64,000 nucleotides of DNA from assembly GCA_016722525.1 (NCBI GenBank), contig JADKJB010000018.1:1-64000 (forward strand), written 5' to 3'. Below, in pieces: positions 8,167 to 19,647 of this stretch. The stretch comes from Bacteroidota bacterium (GTDB taxonomy: Bacteria; Bacteroidota; Bacteroidia; AKYH767-A; OLB10). The position numbers were made by a program, and so were the translations under genes. Each line of letters begins with the position of its first letter. The stretch's first letter is position 1. The notes beneath the pieces are model-generated. The model did no database searches and was not told the DNA's origin. It saw only the letters and a program-made list of their open reading frames with translations.

Positions 8167-11100
8167 ATGCTCAACAGAATACTAAATTTCTCGCTCCAAA
8201 ACCGTTTACTTATTGTAGTTGCATCGATTTTGCTTATTGTGTTCGGTTCCTACATCGCCACGCAAATGGAAGTAGATGTATTTCCAGACCTCACTGCTCC
8301 AACTGTTGTAGTGCTTACCGAAGCACACGGCATGGCTCCCGAAGAAGTTGAAAAACTCGTAACCTTTCCAATTGAAACAGCTGTGAACGGGGCCACCAAT
8401 GTTCGCAGAGTTCGAAGTTCATCCTCTGCAGGAATATCAATTGTGTGGGTGGAGTTTGAATGGAACACCGATATCTTTAAAGCACGACAAATTGTAAGCG
8501 AGAAAGTGATTGCCATTGCCGAAAAACTTCCTGTTGGTGTTGGAAATCCTACAATGGCTCCTCAAAGTTCTATTATGGGCGAAGTTATGTTTATTTCACT
8601 CACTGCCGACACCACTTCTTTGATGGAACTGCGAACAATAGCCGATTGGACAATCCGTCCGCGACTTTTGGCAACAGGAGGCGTGGCGCAGGTAATTGTG
8701 ATGGGAGGCGAATACAAGCAATATCAGATTCTCGCTTCACCGCAAAAAATGAATTACTACAACGTGTCTCTCAATGAATTGCTGATTGCCTGCCAAACAA
8801 GCCAACGGAAATTCTTCCGGTGGTTTTGTGAATGAATTTGGGAATGAATACATCGTAAAAGGTATTGGCAGAACAAATGATGTAAACGAATTGGGAAAAT
8901 CAGTCATCAAATCTTCTAGCGGAAAAGTAATCCGCATTGAAGATGTTGCTGAAATAAAAATAGGGGCAGCGCAAAAAATCGGTGATGCTACTTCCAACAT
9001 GAAACCTGGTATTGTTTTATCTCTTGCCAAGCAGCCTACTACCAATACCCTTGATCTTACAAAAAAGATTGACGATGCAATTGCCGAAATACAAAGTAAT
9101 CTACCTCCCGACATTCACATCAACACGCACATTTTCCGGCAGGCAGATTTCATTAATGCATCCATCAGCAATATCCGGAAAACACTTTTAGAAGGGAGCA
9201 TTTTTGTAATCATCATTTTGTTTTTGTTTCTGATGAATTGGAGAGCCACTGCTATTTCATTGATTGCCATTCCCATTTCGCTAATTGCTGCTATACTCAC
9301 ACTTAATTGGTGGGGCTACACCATCAATACTATGAGTTTAGGAGGTATGGCAATTGCTATTGGTGCTTTGGTTGACGATGCAATCATTGATGTAGAAAAT
9401 GTCTTCAAGCGGTTGAAACAAAATGCAATCAAACCAATTGCAGAGCGCAAAGACAAACTCAAAGTAATTTTTGATGCATCGGTTGAAATCAGAACAAGTA
9501 TCATCAATGCTACCTTTATCATTATTGTTGCTTTTATTCCACTTTTCTTTTTGTCGGGCATGGAAGGAAAATTATTGGCACCACTTGGCATAGCTTTTAT
9601 TGTATCACTATTTGCTTCGCTCATTGTTTCAATCACACTCACACCTGTTTTGGGAAGTTATTTACTAACTGATGAAAATATGTTGCAAAAACAATTCAAA
9701 GAAAGTTGGTTAGTGGAACATTTACAAAACGGATACACCTACTATTAGAAAAGTAATGAGGCATAAAAAACAGTTATTCGAATTTCAGCTGTGTTGTTCA
9801 TTGCTTCGCTTTTCGTAATGACACAATTAGGCAGAAGTTTTCTTCCTGAATTTAACGAAGGGTCATTAGTAATAAGTGTAGTCAGCTTACCTGGAATTTC
9901 ATTGGACGAAAGCAACAAACTCGGAACACAGGTGGAGAAAGCATTGCTCACCCTACCCGAAATAAAAATCACCACACGCAGAACAGGCCGGGCAGAATTA
10001 GACGAACATGCACAAGGTGTAAACTCGTCCGAGGTAGAAGCCCCATTCACTTTGACCGACCGAAGCCGTGAAGCCTTTATGACTGATGTGCGCGAAAAAC
10101 TTTCTGGCGTTTCGGGAGCCAATATCACCATTGGTCAACCCATTGGACATCGTATTGACCATATGCTATCAGGAACACGAGCAAATATTGCCATTAAATT
10201 ATTCGGTGCCGATTTAAATAAGCTATTCATGCTGTCTAATCAAATCAAAAGCGAAATTCAAAATGTTGAAGGCTTGGTAGATTTAAGTGTCGAGCAGCAA
10301 ATTGATATTCCTCAGCTGCAAATCAAAGCAAAGCGCGACATGCTCAATCATTACGGAATTACAATCGGAGAGTTCAACGAATTTATTGATGTGGCTTTTG
10401 CAGGAGAAAAAGTTTCTGAAATTTACGAAGGCAATAAAACATTTGATTTAATTCTGCGCTTTGATGATGCTAACCGTGGCTCTATTGAAAATATACGTAA
10501 TACACTTATTGATGTAGGTGTTAGCAATAACGATGAAATATTTGATGCCGGAATGCAAAACAGCAGTGCACAAAATCAATCGCACCATCGCAGAATTCCG
10601 CTTCACTACATTGCCGACATTGTGAGTGCCAGCGGGCCCAATACCATCAACCGCGAAAATGTGCAGCGCAAAACTGTAGTGTCAGCCAATGTTGCCGGGC
10701 GCGACCAAAAAAGTGTAGTTGCAGATATTCAGAAAATCATAAACGACAAAGTAAAACTTCCCAATGGCTATCACATTGAATATGGAGGGCAATTTCAGGC
10801 TGAAGCCGAAGCATCAAAAACTTTAATCGTTACTTCACTTCTCTCTTTGCTTGTTATTTTTCTTTTGCTTTTTCAGGAATTTAAAAATGTAAAAATTGCC
10901 GGCATCATTTTATTGAACCTGCCGCTTGCATTGATTGGAGGCGTATTCAGCATCTGGTTCACAAGTGGCATAGTGAGCATTCCGAGCATCATCGGTTTCA
11001 TTACCTTGTTTGGTGTTGCTACTCGAAACGGCATACTTCTCGTTTCGCATTACAAAACTTTGCGTGAAGAAGGTTTCCATCTGTACGATACCATTATTAT

Positions 11101-11317
11101 AGGTTCAAAGGACCGACTAAGTCCCATTCTTATGACAGCACTCACCGCAGGGCTTGCTCTTGTTCCGCTTGCCATTGCAGGAGATTTGCCAGGCAACGAA
11201 ATTCAAAGCCCTATGGCAAAAGTAATTTTAGGCGGACTGCTCACAAGTACTCTGTTGAATATTTTTATTGTGCCTGTAATTTATTATTTATCAAACGTTA
11301 AAAAAGATTTACAATGA
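8167..11317 (+). CDS. Heavy-metal RND efflux pump (CzcA/CusA family)
   Basis: An inner-membrane proton/metal antiporter of the HME-RND family, about 1050 residues as expected. It begins with TM1 (NRLLIVVASILLIVFGSYI) and the porter motif EVDVFPDLTAPTVVVLTEA. The TM4 proton-relay signature GALVDDAIIDVEN is present, as are GRSFLPEFNEGSL at the start of the second half and GVATRNGILLVSHYKTL near the end. Three indels break the frame: about 8800 (ACAAGCCAACGG), about 9740, and about 9772, where a run of six As should be seven to give RHKKTVIRISAVLF. The gene overlaps the next start by ATGA. The family exports Cu(I)/Ag(I) or Zn/Co/Cd; which one is not decidable here. Confidence 0.9.
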
Positions 11318-12497
11318 GTAACAAAATCATCATCCTAAATTTTCTTGCCATTGTGCTCTGCTTACAAGCAAATGCGCAATCAAACATTGAAAATGTGCTC
11401 ACTCAAATTGGCAAGAATAATAAAACCATTCAAGCAAATACTCAATATTACGAAGCACAAAAACTACAATTCAAAACAGGCAACAACCCATCCAACCCGT
11501 TTGTAGAATACGATTTTCTGGTAGGCAGTCGGGCCCATGCAGGTAACCAACAGGAGTTCGGCATAACGCAGCAATTTGATTTTCCCTCTGCGTACAGAAA
11601 AAAATCGCAACTTGCCAAAACTCAAGCTTCACAGACAGAATTTCAAATTGCTGCAACACGGCAGAATATTTTATTGGAAGCAAAAAAATACTGTATTCAA
11701 TTGGTGTATCATAACAAGTTGCAATTGCAATTTATAACTCAAAAACTCAACACCGAAAAACTCTGTTCCGATTATCAAACCAAGATGTTTAAAGGAGATG
11801 GAAATATTTTGGATTTAAACAAAGCCCAACTCCAGCTTATCGCTATTAAAAAGCAGTTTCAAGAAAACGTTTCTGCCATCAATCAACTAAATCAGAAACT
11901 AACCGAATTAAATGGGGGAGCTGAAATTTCACTTCCCGACACCAACTTTCCTGTTCCACCTTATATCCCCGAATTTGCACAATTAGAAACCGATTATGAA
12001 AGTGTCGACCCGTTGCTTAAAATTTTGCAGCAGCAAAAAATCATTACCCAAAAACAATTGGAGTTAAGTAAATCATTGTGGCTGCCAAAAATGGAAATTG
12101 GTTATCACTATCAAGGCTTCCTGGGACAGAACTATCAAGGCATTCACACCGGAATTTCCATTCCTCTTGGGAAAATAAAAATACCATAAAACAAAAACAA
12201 GCTCAACTTCTTTTCAGCGATTTAGAACTTAAGGCACATACCAACGAACACTACTACCACATCAAGCACATGTATGAGAAGGACACCTACCTCAAGATCA
12301 TTTTGCAGGAATATGAAACTGTTTTCGCCACACTCAACAATACTGTACTTTTAGATAAAGCACTCGAACTTGGTGAAATAAACACCATTCAATACTTCAT
12401 GGAAATAAATTACTACAGCGAAGTGCTCAATAACTTTATACAAACTGAAAATGAATATCACCAAACAATTGCCGAGTTGTTTAAATATCAGCTATAA
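11314..12497 (+). CDS. TolC-family outer-membrane channel (CusC/CzcC-like)
   Basis: The outer-membrane factor of the tripartite pump. A signal peptide (residues 1-21, ending NAQS) is followed by two long helical repeats typical of TolC: QQFDFPSAYRKKSQLAKTQ with KYCIQLVYHNKLQLQF, and later the second repeat with LELSKSLWLPKMEIGYHYQG. A frameshift near 12170 interrupts the tail; adding one T to CTCTTGGG gives IPLWENKNTIKQKQAQ and reads on to 12497, about 394 residues. Its ATG overlaps the pump stop by 4 bases, so translation is probably coupled. It closes the operon, and a nested palindrome follows immediately. Confidence 0.85.
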
Positions 12498-12502
12498 TGA
12501 TT

Positions 12503-12538
12503 TTGTACAGCTATTCTGTACAGAATGCAATTGTACAA
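12503..12538. promoter_or_regulatory. Nested palindrome after the efflux operon
   Basis: ATTCTGTACAGAAT (12513-12526) is a perfect 14-bp palindrome. It is enclosed by an outer inverted pair, TTGTACA (12503-12509) and TGTACAA (12532-12538). TGTACA recurs three times in 36 bases. No T-run follows, so it does not look like an intrinsic terminator; a dimeric regulator site or an RNA structure is more likely. Confidence 0.45.
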
Positions 12539-13591
12539 CACCCTGTTAAGGAGGTAGGCGATTCAATGCAAATTTATTTGTTCATGCATAAAAAGCGACT
12601 TGTGCTGAAAATATTTTGCATTAAAACCTATAAACGAAGCACTATGAAACTATAAAAATCGTTCAAAAAGCAAACAAGTAGTTTATACGAAGTTGAACTT
12701 TGTGTAAATATATCGTTCAGAAAGAAACGCATTGTCAATCAGCAAGGAGTTGATTATGTTGAATATCAGCTTATTATGTATCAAAACAGACGCATAAATT
12801 TAATGGTCCTTAAAAATTGTAAATATTTTTAAGTTCAATTGCAAGAACTATAGTACTAGTGTAAATCCATTGCAGAAGGAAAAGTAAACAGTATACTGCA
12901 GACAGAACTAGTACTCGGCAATTGTAACCCTTTTTTATGAATAGTCAATAGTATTTTAATTCAATACTTGCAGGAATATACCAGGTATTTTTCGGAAACG
13001 CTAGCTTCATTCAGCTATATTCTGTTACCATTATAGTATTAAAATTCTAGATATAAAGATCTGCAATTTCTGCTAGATGTGAATTGGAAATCAACGATGT
13101 TTTGTGTACAACATTGTTGCTTGTAATTCCGGCAAAACAACGCAATCGTAAGCATGTGAATTTTTTAAATTTCAACCGAAACATGGAACATTATAATACA
13201 ATTTTAAAAGAATGTTAAACAAGCATTGAATTTTTTAAACAGTATTTTCAGGCAGTGTTGTTGTGAATGAAGTTTAAATTATCGATTCTCTGTAACAGGT
13301 CTTGAAGCGTGAGTTGGAGTTCTGACCCTTTGGAAGCTGAAGGCGACATAGAACTTTTTACTGCTTTACTGGAAAAATAGGGAGTACGTCGACAATCTGC
13401 CGAAGCAAATAGGTCAAACCCACCGTTTTACGCAATATTCTTCCGGTTAAAATTGTAGTTCTCCTCAATTGTTTCTGAAAATGTATATATTTGAAGGCTG
13501 AAGATGTTTTTAAATACCCTGGCATAATAGGAACCTGCATTTGAAACAAGCTTATTCAATTTATTCTTTCAACAGTGCAAACATATTAAAA
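12539..13591. other. About 1 kb without a recognisable gene
   Basis: Both strands are densely stopped. The one open frame on the minus strand (13358-13549) has no recognisable features. I see no RNA gene, terminator or mobile-element end. It may be decayed accessory DNA. Confidence 0.4.
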
Positions 13592-14439
13592 ATGACAAAC
13601 AAATTATTTTCACTATTTATTTTTGTATTTGTAGTATCAAACACATCTTACGGACAAATTTTTTTGAACGGAGATTTTGAGATTAATACTGCCGGCGTTG
13701 ATAAAGTTAATATTGTGAATTCTCAATATAATAGTTTCATGTCGAATTCGGTTGCATTTGGCAATTGGAATTCCGGTGGTCCAAATGGTGGCAACATGGA
13801 TATAATTACATCAAATACCTACTGTGGTTTAGGTGCCCAACAAGGCAATTGGTATGTATGTTTAACAGGAGGCGGAACAGATGCGATCTCTTTGCAATTA
13901 TCAGTACCGCTAGTTGCCGGAAATTCTTACGAAATTTCTTTTATGATAGATACGGCAGCCCGCCTGCATTTATTGTCCATCCCTTTTTAATAGGGTTATC
14001 ACTTGTTGACACTACTTTTTGAACATTACTTTATACTTCACCTAATTCGCTCGCTTGTTCTTGGTCGTTAAGAAGTTTTTCATTTATTGCTCCTAATAAC
14101 GGGCAATATATAACTGCGCAACTTGCTGCTGGTGGAGTAAGTGATACCTGGTGTCATCTTGATAATTTTACCATTCAGGAAACTACATCCTTACAAACAA
14201 TTCAACAAAATGCTTATTTCCAAATCTCTCCAAACCCGGCAACTACCGAAATTAATATCAGACAATTGCAAAGTGTTAATCAGAAAGAATCTGTAAGTAT
14301 TCTGAATCATCTCGGTCAAAAACTTTTCACTTCAAGTTATTCGGAAAAAATAGATGTTTCTAATTTGGCCAGTGGACTGTATTACCTGGAAATACGAACT
14401 GATAATGAAATATATTTCACTAAATTTTTAAAACAATAA
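13592..14439 (+). CDS. Secreted T9SS protein with carbohydrate-binding-like domain
   Basis: Start at 13592 gives signal peptide MTNKLFSLFIFVFVVSNTSYG. The mature region FLNGDFEINTAGVDKVNI followed by WYVCLTGGGTDAISLQLS and LVAGNSYEISFMID resembles jelly-roll modules that follow GDFE and surround cell-surface proteins. Frameshifts near 13960 and 14020 break the middle. The reading then resumes SFIAPNNGQYITAQLAAGG and ends in a type-A sorting domain: ISPNPATTEINI, ILNHLGQKLF, NLASGLYYLEI, stop at 14437. Net length is one base short of a frame. Function beyond export and surface attachment is unknown. Confidence 0.6.
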
Positions 14440-14645
14440 CCTCCTGTTTACTGGATTTAATTGTTGGAAATGGAATCCAGTTAATAGCAATGAAAAATTA
14501 CAGATGCAATTCATGAAAAAAAATTGAACTATCAGATATTTGGAAGTGAAATTTAGTATCCTTGGTCCTTTAGAAAAATGTTGTTATAACATAGCTATTC
14601 CAATTCCTGCAGTTCATTAAACCACTTTTCTCGGTAGTCAATACA

Positions 14646-14686
14646 ATAAAAAAAGCCTCTCCATTTATTTGGAGAGGCTTTTCTTT
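14646..14686 (-). terminator. Intrinsic terminator of the fasciclin gene
   Basis: AAAAGCCTCTCC (14651-14662) pairs perfectly with GGAGAGGCTTTT (14671-14682) around an 8-base loop. On the minus strand it is followed by a run of seven Ts, 14 bases after the fasciclin stop. It could also stop plus-strand transcripts. Confidence 0.8.
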
Positions 14687-14699
14687 TGTATTTAGGAAA

Positions 14700-15206
14700 T
14701 TATTTCGGAAGAACTACACCGTCAATGACGTGTACCACTCCATTGCTTCCTTTTAAATCAGCAACAATAACATAAGCGGAATTACCTGATTCATCAGTTA
14801 ACTTTACTTTGTCTTTATCAAGAGATGCTGTTAATGTTCCACCACTCACTGTTTTTACAACCGCTTTGCCTTTTCCAGCCTTGATAGCTGACATAACTGC
14901 CGCTGCATCCATGTTTCCACTCACAACATGGTATGTTAATATTTTAGCTAGCTGAGCTTTGTTTTCGGGCTTCAGCAAACTAGCTACTGTTCCGGCAGGC
15001 AGCTTGTCAAACGCAGCATTTGTTGGTGCAAATACGGTAAAAGGACCTTTGCCTTTTAACGTAGCAACTAAATCAGCCGCTTTAACTGCCGCCACTAATG
15101 TGGTGTGGTCAGCGGATCCAATTGCGATATCCACAACGTCTTTTGTTTGGGCAATTGAAGATGTGGTAATGGTGAATGCAAATACTGCTAAAATTAATGT
15201 TTTCAT
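14700..15206 (-). CDS. Secreted fasciclin-domain protein
   Basis: Start at 15206 gives MKTLILAVFAFTITTSSIAQ, a clean signal peptide; the upstream in-frame Met at 15242 would spoil it. The 168-residue protein is a single FAS1 domain: entry motif VDIAIGSADHTTLVAAVKAA, H1 motif FTVFAPTNAAFDKLPAGTV, YH motif LTYHVVSG, and H2 motif GVVHVIDGVVLPK at the C-terminus. FAS1 domains mediate cell adhesion or matrix contacts. There is no T9SS tail or anchor, so it is probably periplasmic or released. It is monocistronic, closed by a strong hairpin. Confidence 0.9.
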   Translation of the reverse strand: MKTLILAVFAFTITTSSIAQTKDVVDIAIGSADHTTLVAAVKAADLVATLKGKGPFTVFAPTNAAFDKLPAGTVASLLKPENKAQLAKILTYHVVSGNMDAAAVMSAIKAGKGKAVVKTVSGGTLTASLDKDKVKLTDESGNSAYVIVADLKGSNGVVHVIDGVVLPK

Positions 15207-15800
15207 AAAGTTTATAATTTTTTGGGTTTGAACTAAGAACATTTTCCAGCTCGTTTTGTTTTAAAAAAGTTTATTTATTTTTATGAAGATTTAGATTTTC
15301 GTTGGATAGTTTTTGGGAGATATACTAAATTATTCGATAAGTCCAAAATTGAAAAGTTGGTTTGAAGAGTGTGGAGCACATGATTTAGTCACTCCGAATG
15401 CTTAATGTCTCGGAGGTTTCATTTTTATTTATTAATGTATTAAACAATTGGAGCTGCAAAATGGTTCTTTATGGATACCGAATTTTTACGCCAACTGTTT
15501 TCATAATTCTATTGATATTATTGTTTTGGTAGATGTTCGCCTTTTTAAAAAGGGAAATCATTTTATTTTTTGCGAAAAAACTAAAAAACATTTACTTTTA
15601 TTTTTTTCTTATTATTCTATTTCAGAGCTAATTTGACCAAAAAACATAATTGAATCTTAGCGTCTAAGCTTAAATCTGCTTATTCCTATTATGTAAAAAA
15701 CACTATATATATTCAAGTTCCGTATCACCAGCAATGATTTGCATGGTAGGCTAAAAAAGTTTAACACTGGTATATTTATACTTGAAAAGCGGAACTCTCA
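15207..15800. other. Intergenic, no gene seen
   Basis: A 62-codon plus-strand frame at 15448-15636 is made of Phe/Leu/Ser-rich low-information sequence and has no partner or family resemblance. I see no promoter match or RNA structure. Confidence 0.4.
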
Positions 15801-17872
15801 TTACAACTTAACGATTTTTCGGTTAGAAGAGGGCTGGTCGTTTACTTTGATAAAATAAACTCCCTGACTCAAATCACTCACATCAAATTTCCAATTCCAT
15901 GTACCCGTTTCCATTTTGCCTTTGAAAAAAGATTTCACTTTTGACCCATAAATTGTATAGAGGCCAATGGTTATATCTTGACTGAATGGGTTATTAATTT
16001 GTAAATTTAACTCTCCTTCTATAGGATTAGGATAAATGTTTATGACTACAACTGTACCAGCTGATTCTGCAAGTGAGGTTCCGGAGCAAATCCCCGGTAT
16101 ATTAGCATCTAACCATACTAAACGTTGCGTCAACCAGTTTTTCATAGCACTTATTTCACCGGCATAGTCGGAAGCTACAGGTTGTGGGTTAGCCCATAAT
16201 ACGGTTCCCAGAACCGGCCATTTAGTGAAATGTCTATCCTTGGCTTCATCCAGATACAAAGCCATTGTATCTATAACATTCATCAGCGTGTCTGTGTTTA
16301 AAACGGAAAGTCGAAGCTGATCCCATCGGCACCTTAGCAAAGAGGTGAAGGCTGGATCCTGAAGCAACTTAGCCCACCAAAAAGGGACATTGTTATCGCC
16401 GGCAGTACCACAGATGTTGTTAAATTGATATTGCCAACCGGTTGTTAAAAATCCGGCACAATAATCGGCATTCCAAAAACCAACATTGTAATCCCATGCT
16501 GGTCCTACAAATAGTTTTCCGCCTTTGGTGATTTTTTTCTTATAAAGAAAAGTACTGTTGCGGTAAGCATCTACATTTTTACTGGTTTCGTTTAGGATGA
16601 AATAATCGACAAAAGATGGTACATCGATAAATTTTTGTAACCGCTGTCAGGATTTGCAAACCATGTTGCATTCAATGCTTTTTCGAATGAATCGACATAG
16701 GCTCTGATGTACGTTTTTTGTTGAGGTACTAAATCGACAGCGGACGGATAATCGTATTGGAAATGAATTTTTGTTCCGGGTATGCCATCATAAATCGAAT
16801 TCCATCCCGGACTGGAGCCTCCTATAGGTTTATCAATCTTTATAATATAACCTCCGGTTAGGTCATTTCCGGTAGTATCGACTGGTTCTAATTTTGAAAT
16901 ATCAACTCTATTAGAATCACGCTTCACTTTTTCTTCCATCACATAAATTCCTTTGTACTCATTATTGATAACCAGTTCACAAAAACGGGTGCGTGATGCA
17001 TAATGTCCGGTTTTATTTGCAATATCATAGGCGAGCACATTGCGCATACACGTTTTGTCGTTGTAAGGAGCATATAAAACCCAGTCGCTTTCAGCGGGCA
17101 TTCCCAATACCATAGTATCTGTTTCAATATTTAGTGAATCGAGAGTTTCAAAACCATATTGTTTTTGAGGAAATGTTTGTGACCAGCTTCCGCGAATTTC
17201 AATAGCTATATTTCCGTCGTAATCATTGAAAGGATCTGTCATATAATTCCGAACTCCCGGTCCATTGTCAATAATACCCATGTGAGATATAATTTTAGGA
17301 TCGTCAACTATGGCTTGTCCATTTGTATTTAATACAACTATTGGCAAATTGGAAGAGGAAAAAATAAATGGGACGGCTGGGGTATTGCTAAAAGAAATAC
17401 TCCACGATGTTAATGAACCGGTAGAACTCCAGTTATGATCCTGTACTTTCAATTTCCAAATTCCATTTCCGTTTTGTCCGTTATTTACATTTCCCAGAAA
17501 CCCTTGTGCCTTGTAATTTCCTGTAAAAGGAGCGCTGCCCGAAGTAATGCTGGTGGTAGCCGATCCCGTAAAGCAGGTATTGGTATAGTTATTACCTGAC
17601 CCACCATTATACATGGATAAATCAATTGTGGTGCCATCGGGTGCTACCAGTTGAATTGTTAATTGATAGTCGTTGTTGTGCAGAATATTCAGGCATACCG
17701 ACTCCACACCATAAGAACTGTCAATAACAGTCCCCGATAGCCCACTAACCGTTATTGGGAATAACACGGCTGCGCTATTGTCCGGAATGGTGCCACCGCC
17801 ACCGGTAAAAGTTTGAGCATTGGAAACTAAAATAGTTGATAGTAAAAAGCAAAAAAGTACAATTATCTTCAT
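15801..17872 (-). CDS. T9SS-exported CotH-like protein with P-domain
   Basis: Start at 17872 gives signal peptide MKIIVLFCFLLSTILVSNAQ. Residues about 20-160 form a proprotein-convertase P-domain (LNILHNNDYQLTIQLVAPDG, GIWKLKVQDHNWSSTGSL..W). Then comes a CotH kinase-like region: IEIRGSWSQTFPQKQYGFE, DWVLYAPYNDKTCMRNVLAY, RFCELVINNEYKGIYVMEEK. A type-A sorting tail (IYPNPIEGELNLQI ... GVYFIKVNDQPSSNRKIVKL) ends it. One frameshift near 16635 splits the gene; the 2072-base span is one base short of 691 codons. CotH proteins of spores phosphorylate coat proteins; activity of the secreted bacteroidetal forms is uncertain. Confidence 0.8.
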
Positions 17873-18335
17873 TTTAACAGGTGTTATTACGGTTTCAACC
17901 TTGGTATTAGAGGTAAAAGTACTTAAAAATTGTATCGAACCCAATAGGAAGAATCGCTTTTTTGTTCTCCCTTTTTGAACAACCGGTTGACTATTTTTTA
18001 TTGCTTCTTAAACAAGGAATTTGGCCAATCAGTTCACAATTGTAAAGATAAAATTAATGACATAAATATTATTAGTGAGGAAGCGTTTGATAATTTTTAA
18101 TAGGTATTAGATTTTTTATTGATCTATTTGAAGCACAAGTATTGGTATTTTTTGGAATTTTAATCAATCCATGTTGGAAACTGAATATATGTTTAATCGG
18201 GATTTATGCTAATTGTCAAAATAGTTTAATTTATTTCATTAAATAACTGGAGAATAAAAAACAGTACTTTTGCTTTTTACTGTACACTTGAAAAGCACTA
18301 AAATTAATTACTAATTAATTAAAAATCAAATAAAT
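17873..18335. other. Divergent intergenic region
   Basis: It separates two divergent genes. The only structures seen are the -7 box at 18265 and a short dyad, GCTTTT (18272-18277) with AAAAGC (18291-18296), around TGTACA, in the leader of the downstream lipoprotein gene. Confidence 0.4.
18265..18272 (+). promoter_or_regulatory. Bacteroidetes -7 box TACTTTTG
   Basis: It matches TAnnTTTG, 63 bases before the DUF4136 start. No clear TTG at the -33 position. Confidence 0.4.
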
Positions 18336-18964
18336 ATGAAAATGAAAATTTTAGGCAGTATGTTTATACTGTTAGTTGTTTCGGTCTTATCAGGATGCTA
18401 TCCGGATGGGCCTGGTTATGTGGAGGAATATGATGTAGTATATACCAACCATGACGAGAACTTTAATTTTAGTGGTAAGCGATTTTATGCTATCCCTGAT
18501 TCTGTAGTAAGAGTCAACGGAGCTGTTTTGCAAGGCGATCCATTGGAATTCGTGCGTCCACAATATGGCAATGCTATTATTGAACGTTTAAAAACAAATA
18601 TGCTAGCTCAGGGATATACGCTCACTGCCGATACTTCGATCGCTGATTTGATTCTTTTCCTAGTGTGCTTGAAGTAACTAGTACTACTTATTATTATGAT
18701 TATTGGGATTATTATTATGGCTGGTATTATGGTCCCGGTTACGGTGGTTGGTATTATCCTTATCCTGTTACATCCAGTTACACTACCGGTACATTAATTT
18801 TGAATATGGTCGACAATAAAAACCCGAATCCAAGTAATAAAGGTAAAATTGTTTGGGTAGGTTTGGTTAATGGATTGCTGGAAGGCTCTTCTGCTGATTA
18901 TATTAATAGGATCAATAAAACTATTGATCAGTCTTTTGCTCAGTCAACCTATTTACGTCCTTAA
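18336..18964 (+). CDS. DUF4136-type lipoprotein (frameshifted)
   Basis: The lipobox LSGCYP (Cys about residue 21) marks a lipoprotein. The body matches the DUF4136 pattern: early FNFSGKRFYAIPDSV, helix IIERLKTNMLAQGYTLT, then ADLILF. After a one-base loss near 18657 (a run of four Ts that should be five, giving LFPSVLEVTSTTYYY) the reading continues. A striking Tyr/Trp/Gly loop (YDYWDYYYGWYYGPGYGGWY) precedes GTLILNMVDNKNPNPSNKGK and IVWVGLVNGLLEG, usual for the family. About 209 residues. The function of DUF4136 is unknown; it sits at the cell envelope. It is followed after 20 bases by a beta-barrel gene. Confidence 0.8.
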
Positions 18965-18984
18965 TAGTTTAAAATTTAAATCAA

Positions 18985-19578
18985 ATGAAAAAAATATATA
19001 TAATACTAGCATTTCTTTTTTGTTCCTATTTCGTTTCAAATGGCCAAGGTAGCATAGCTGCAATGCAATACACTGTGGGAATTGGTACTGGAGATCTTAA
19101 AGACTTTATCAGCAAAGCAAGTTTTAGAGGTGCTACATTTGATTACCGCAAAATGTACATGGACAAACATGTTGGAATTGGCTTTGAACTTGGCTGGAGT
19201 GCCTATTATGAAGAAAATAATTATGCTACCTATACTAATGGTACTGAATCAATCAGCGGAAAACAGTTTCGGTATTGTAGCACTGTGCCTGTTTTGATTT
19301 CAGCAAACTACTATTTAAGTCCATTAAAAAATATAAATCCATTTGCTGGAATCGGAATTGGTACTGAATTTAGTCGGTCAGATCTTGACATGGGGGTGTT
19401 TACCATTCAAACTGATACCTGGCATTTCGCTGTAAAACCTGAATTGGGTGTAATAATTAAGTACGGCCCAGGGGCTGGTGTAATTGTATCGGGGAAATAT
19501 TACAATGCTTTCAAAACTTCTGAACAAGGCACACGCAGTTACATTGCTGCAAATGTCGGTCTTGTTTGGGAATATTAA
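18985..19578 (+). CDS. Outer-membrane beta-barrel protein
   Basis: A complete 197-residue protein with signal peptide MKKIYIILAFLFCSYFVSNG. The rest alternates polar and hydrophobic residues with Gly/aromatic strand ends (VGIGFELGWSAYYEE, TVPVLISANYYLSPLKNINP, FAGIGIGTEFS) and closes in an aromatic-ended last strand AANVGLVWEY, as expected for a small eight-strand barrel. It is probably co-transcribed with the DUF4136 lipoprotein. Specific function unknown. A strong hairpin terminator follows. Confidence 0.75.
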   Translation: MKKIYIILAFLFCSYFVSNGQGSIAAMQYTVGIGTGDLKDFISKASFRGATFDYRKMYMDKHVGIGFELGWSAYYEENNYATYTNGTESISGKQFRYCSTVPVLISANYYLSPLKNINPFAGIGIGTEFSRSDLDMGVFTIQTDTWHFAVKPELGVIIKYGPGAGVIVSGKYYNAFKTSEQGTRSYIAANVGLVWEY

Positions 19579-19647
19579 TATTGAGCTTGCTGAATGACCT
19601 GCTTGTCTGAAAAATGAACGCGGCCAATAGCAAAGTATAAAATTATT

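Noticed and set aside
8167..11317. Programmed ribosomal frameshifting in the RND pump
   Set aside because: Three breaks without slippery-site and stem patterns, and similar breaks occur in unrelated genes, so random indels explain them better.
13358..13549. Small minus-strand gene of 63 codons
   Set aside because: No motif or signal, lies in heavily stopped DNA and runs up to the next gene's start region.
15448..15636. Small plus-strand gene of 62 codons
   Set aside because: Low-information Phe/Leu/Ser sequence with no start context, no partner and no family resemblance.
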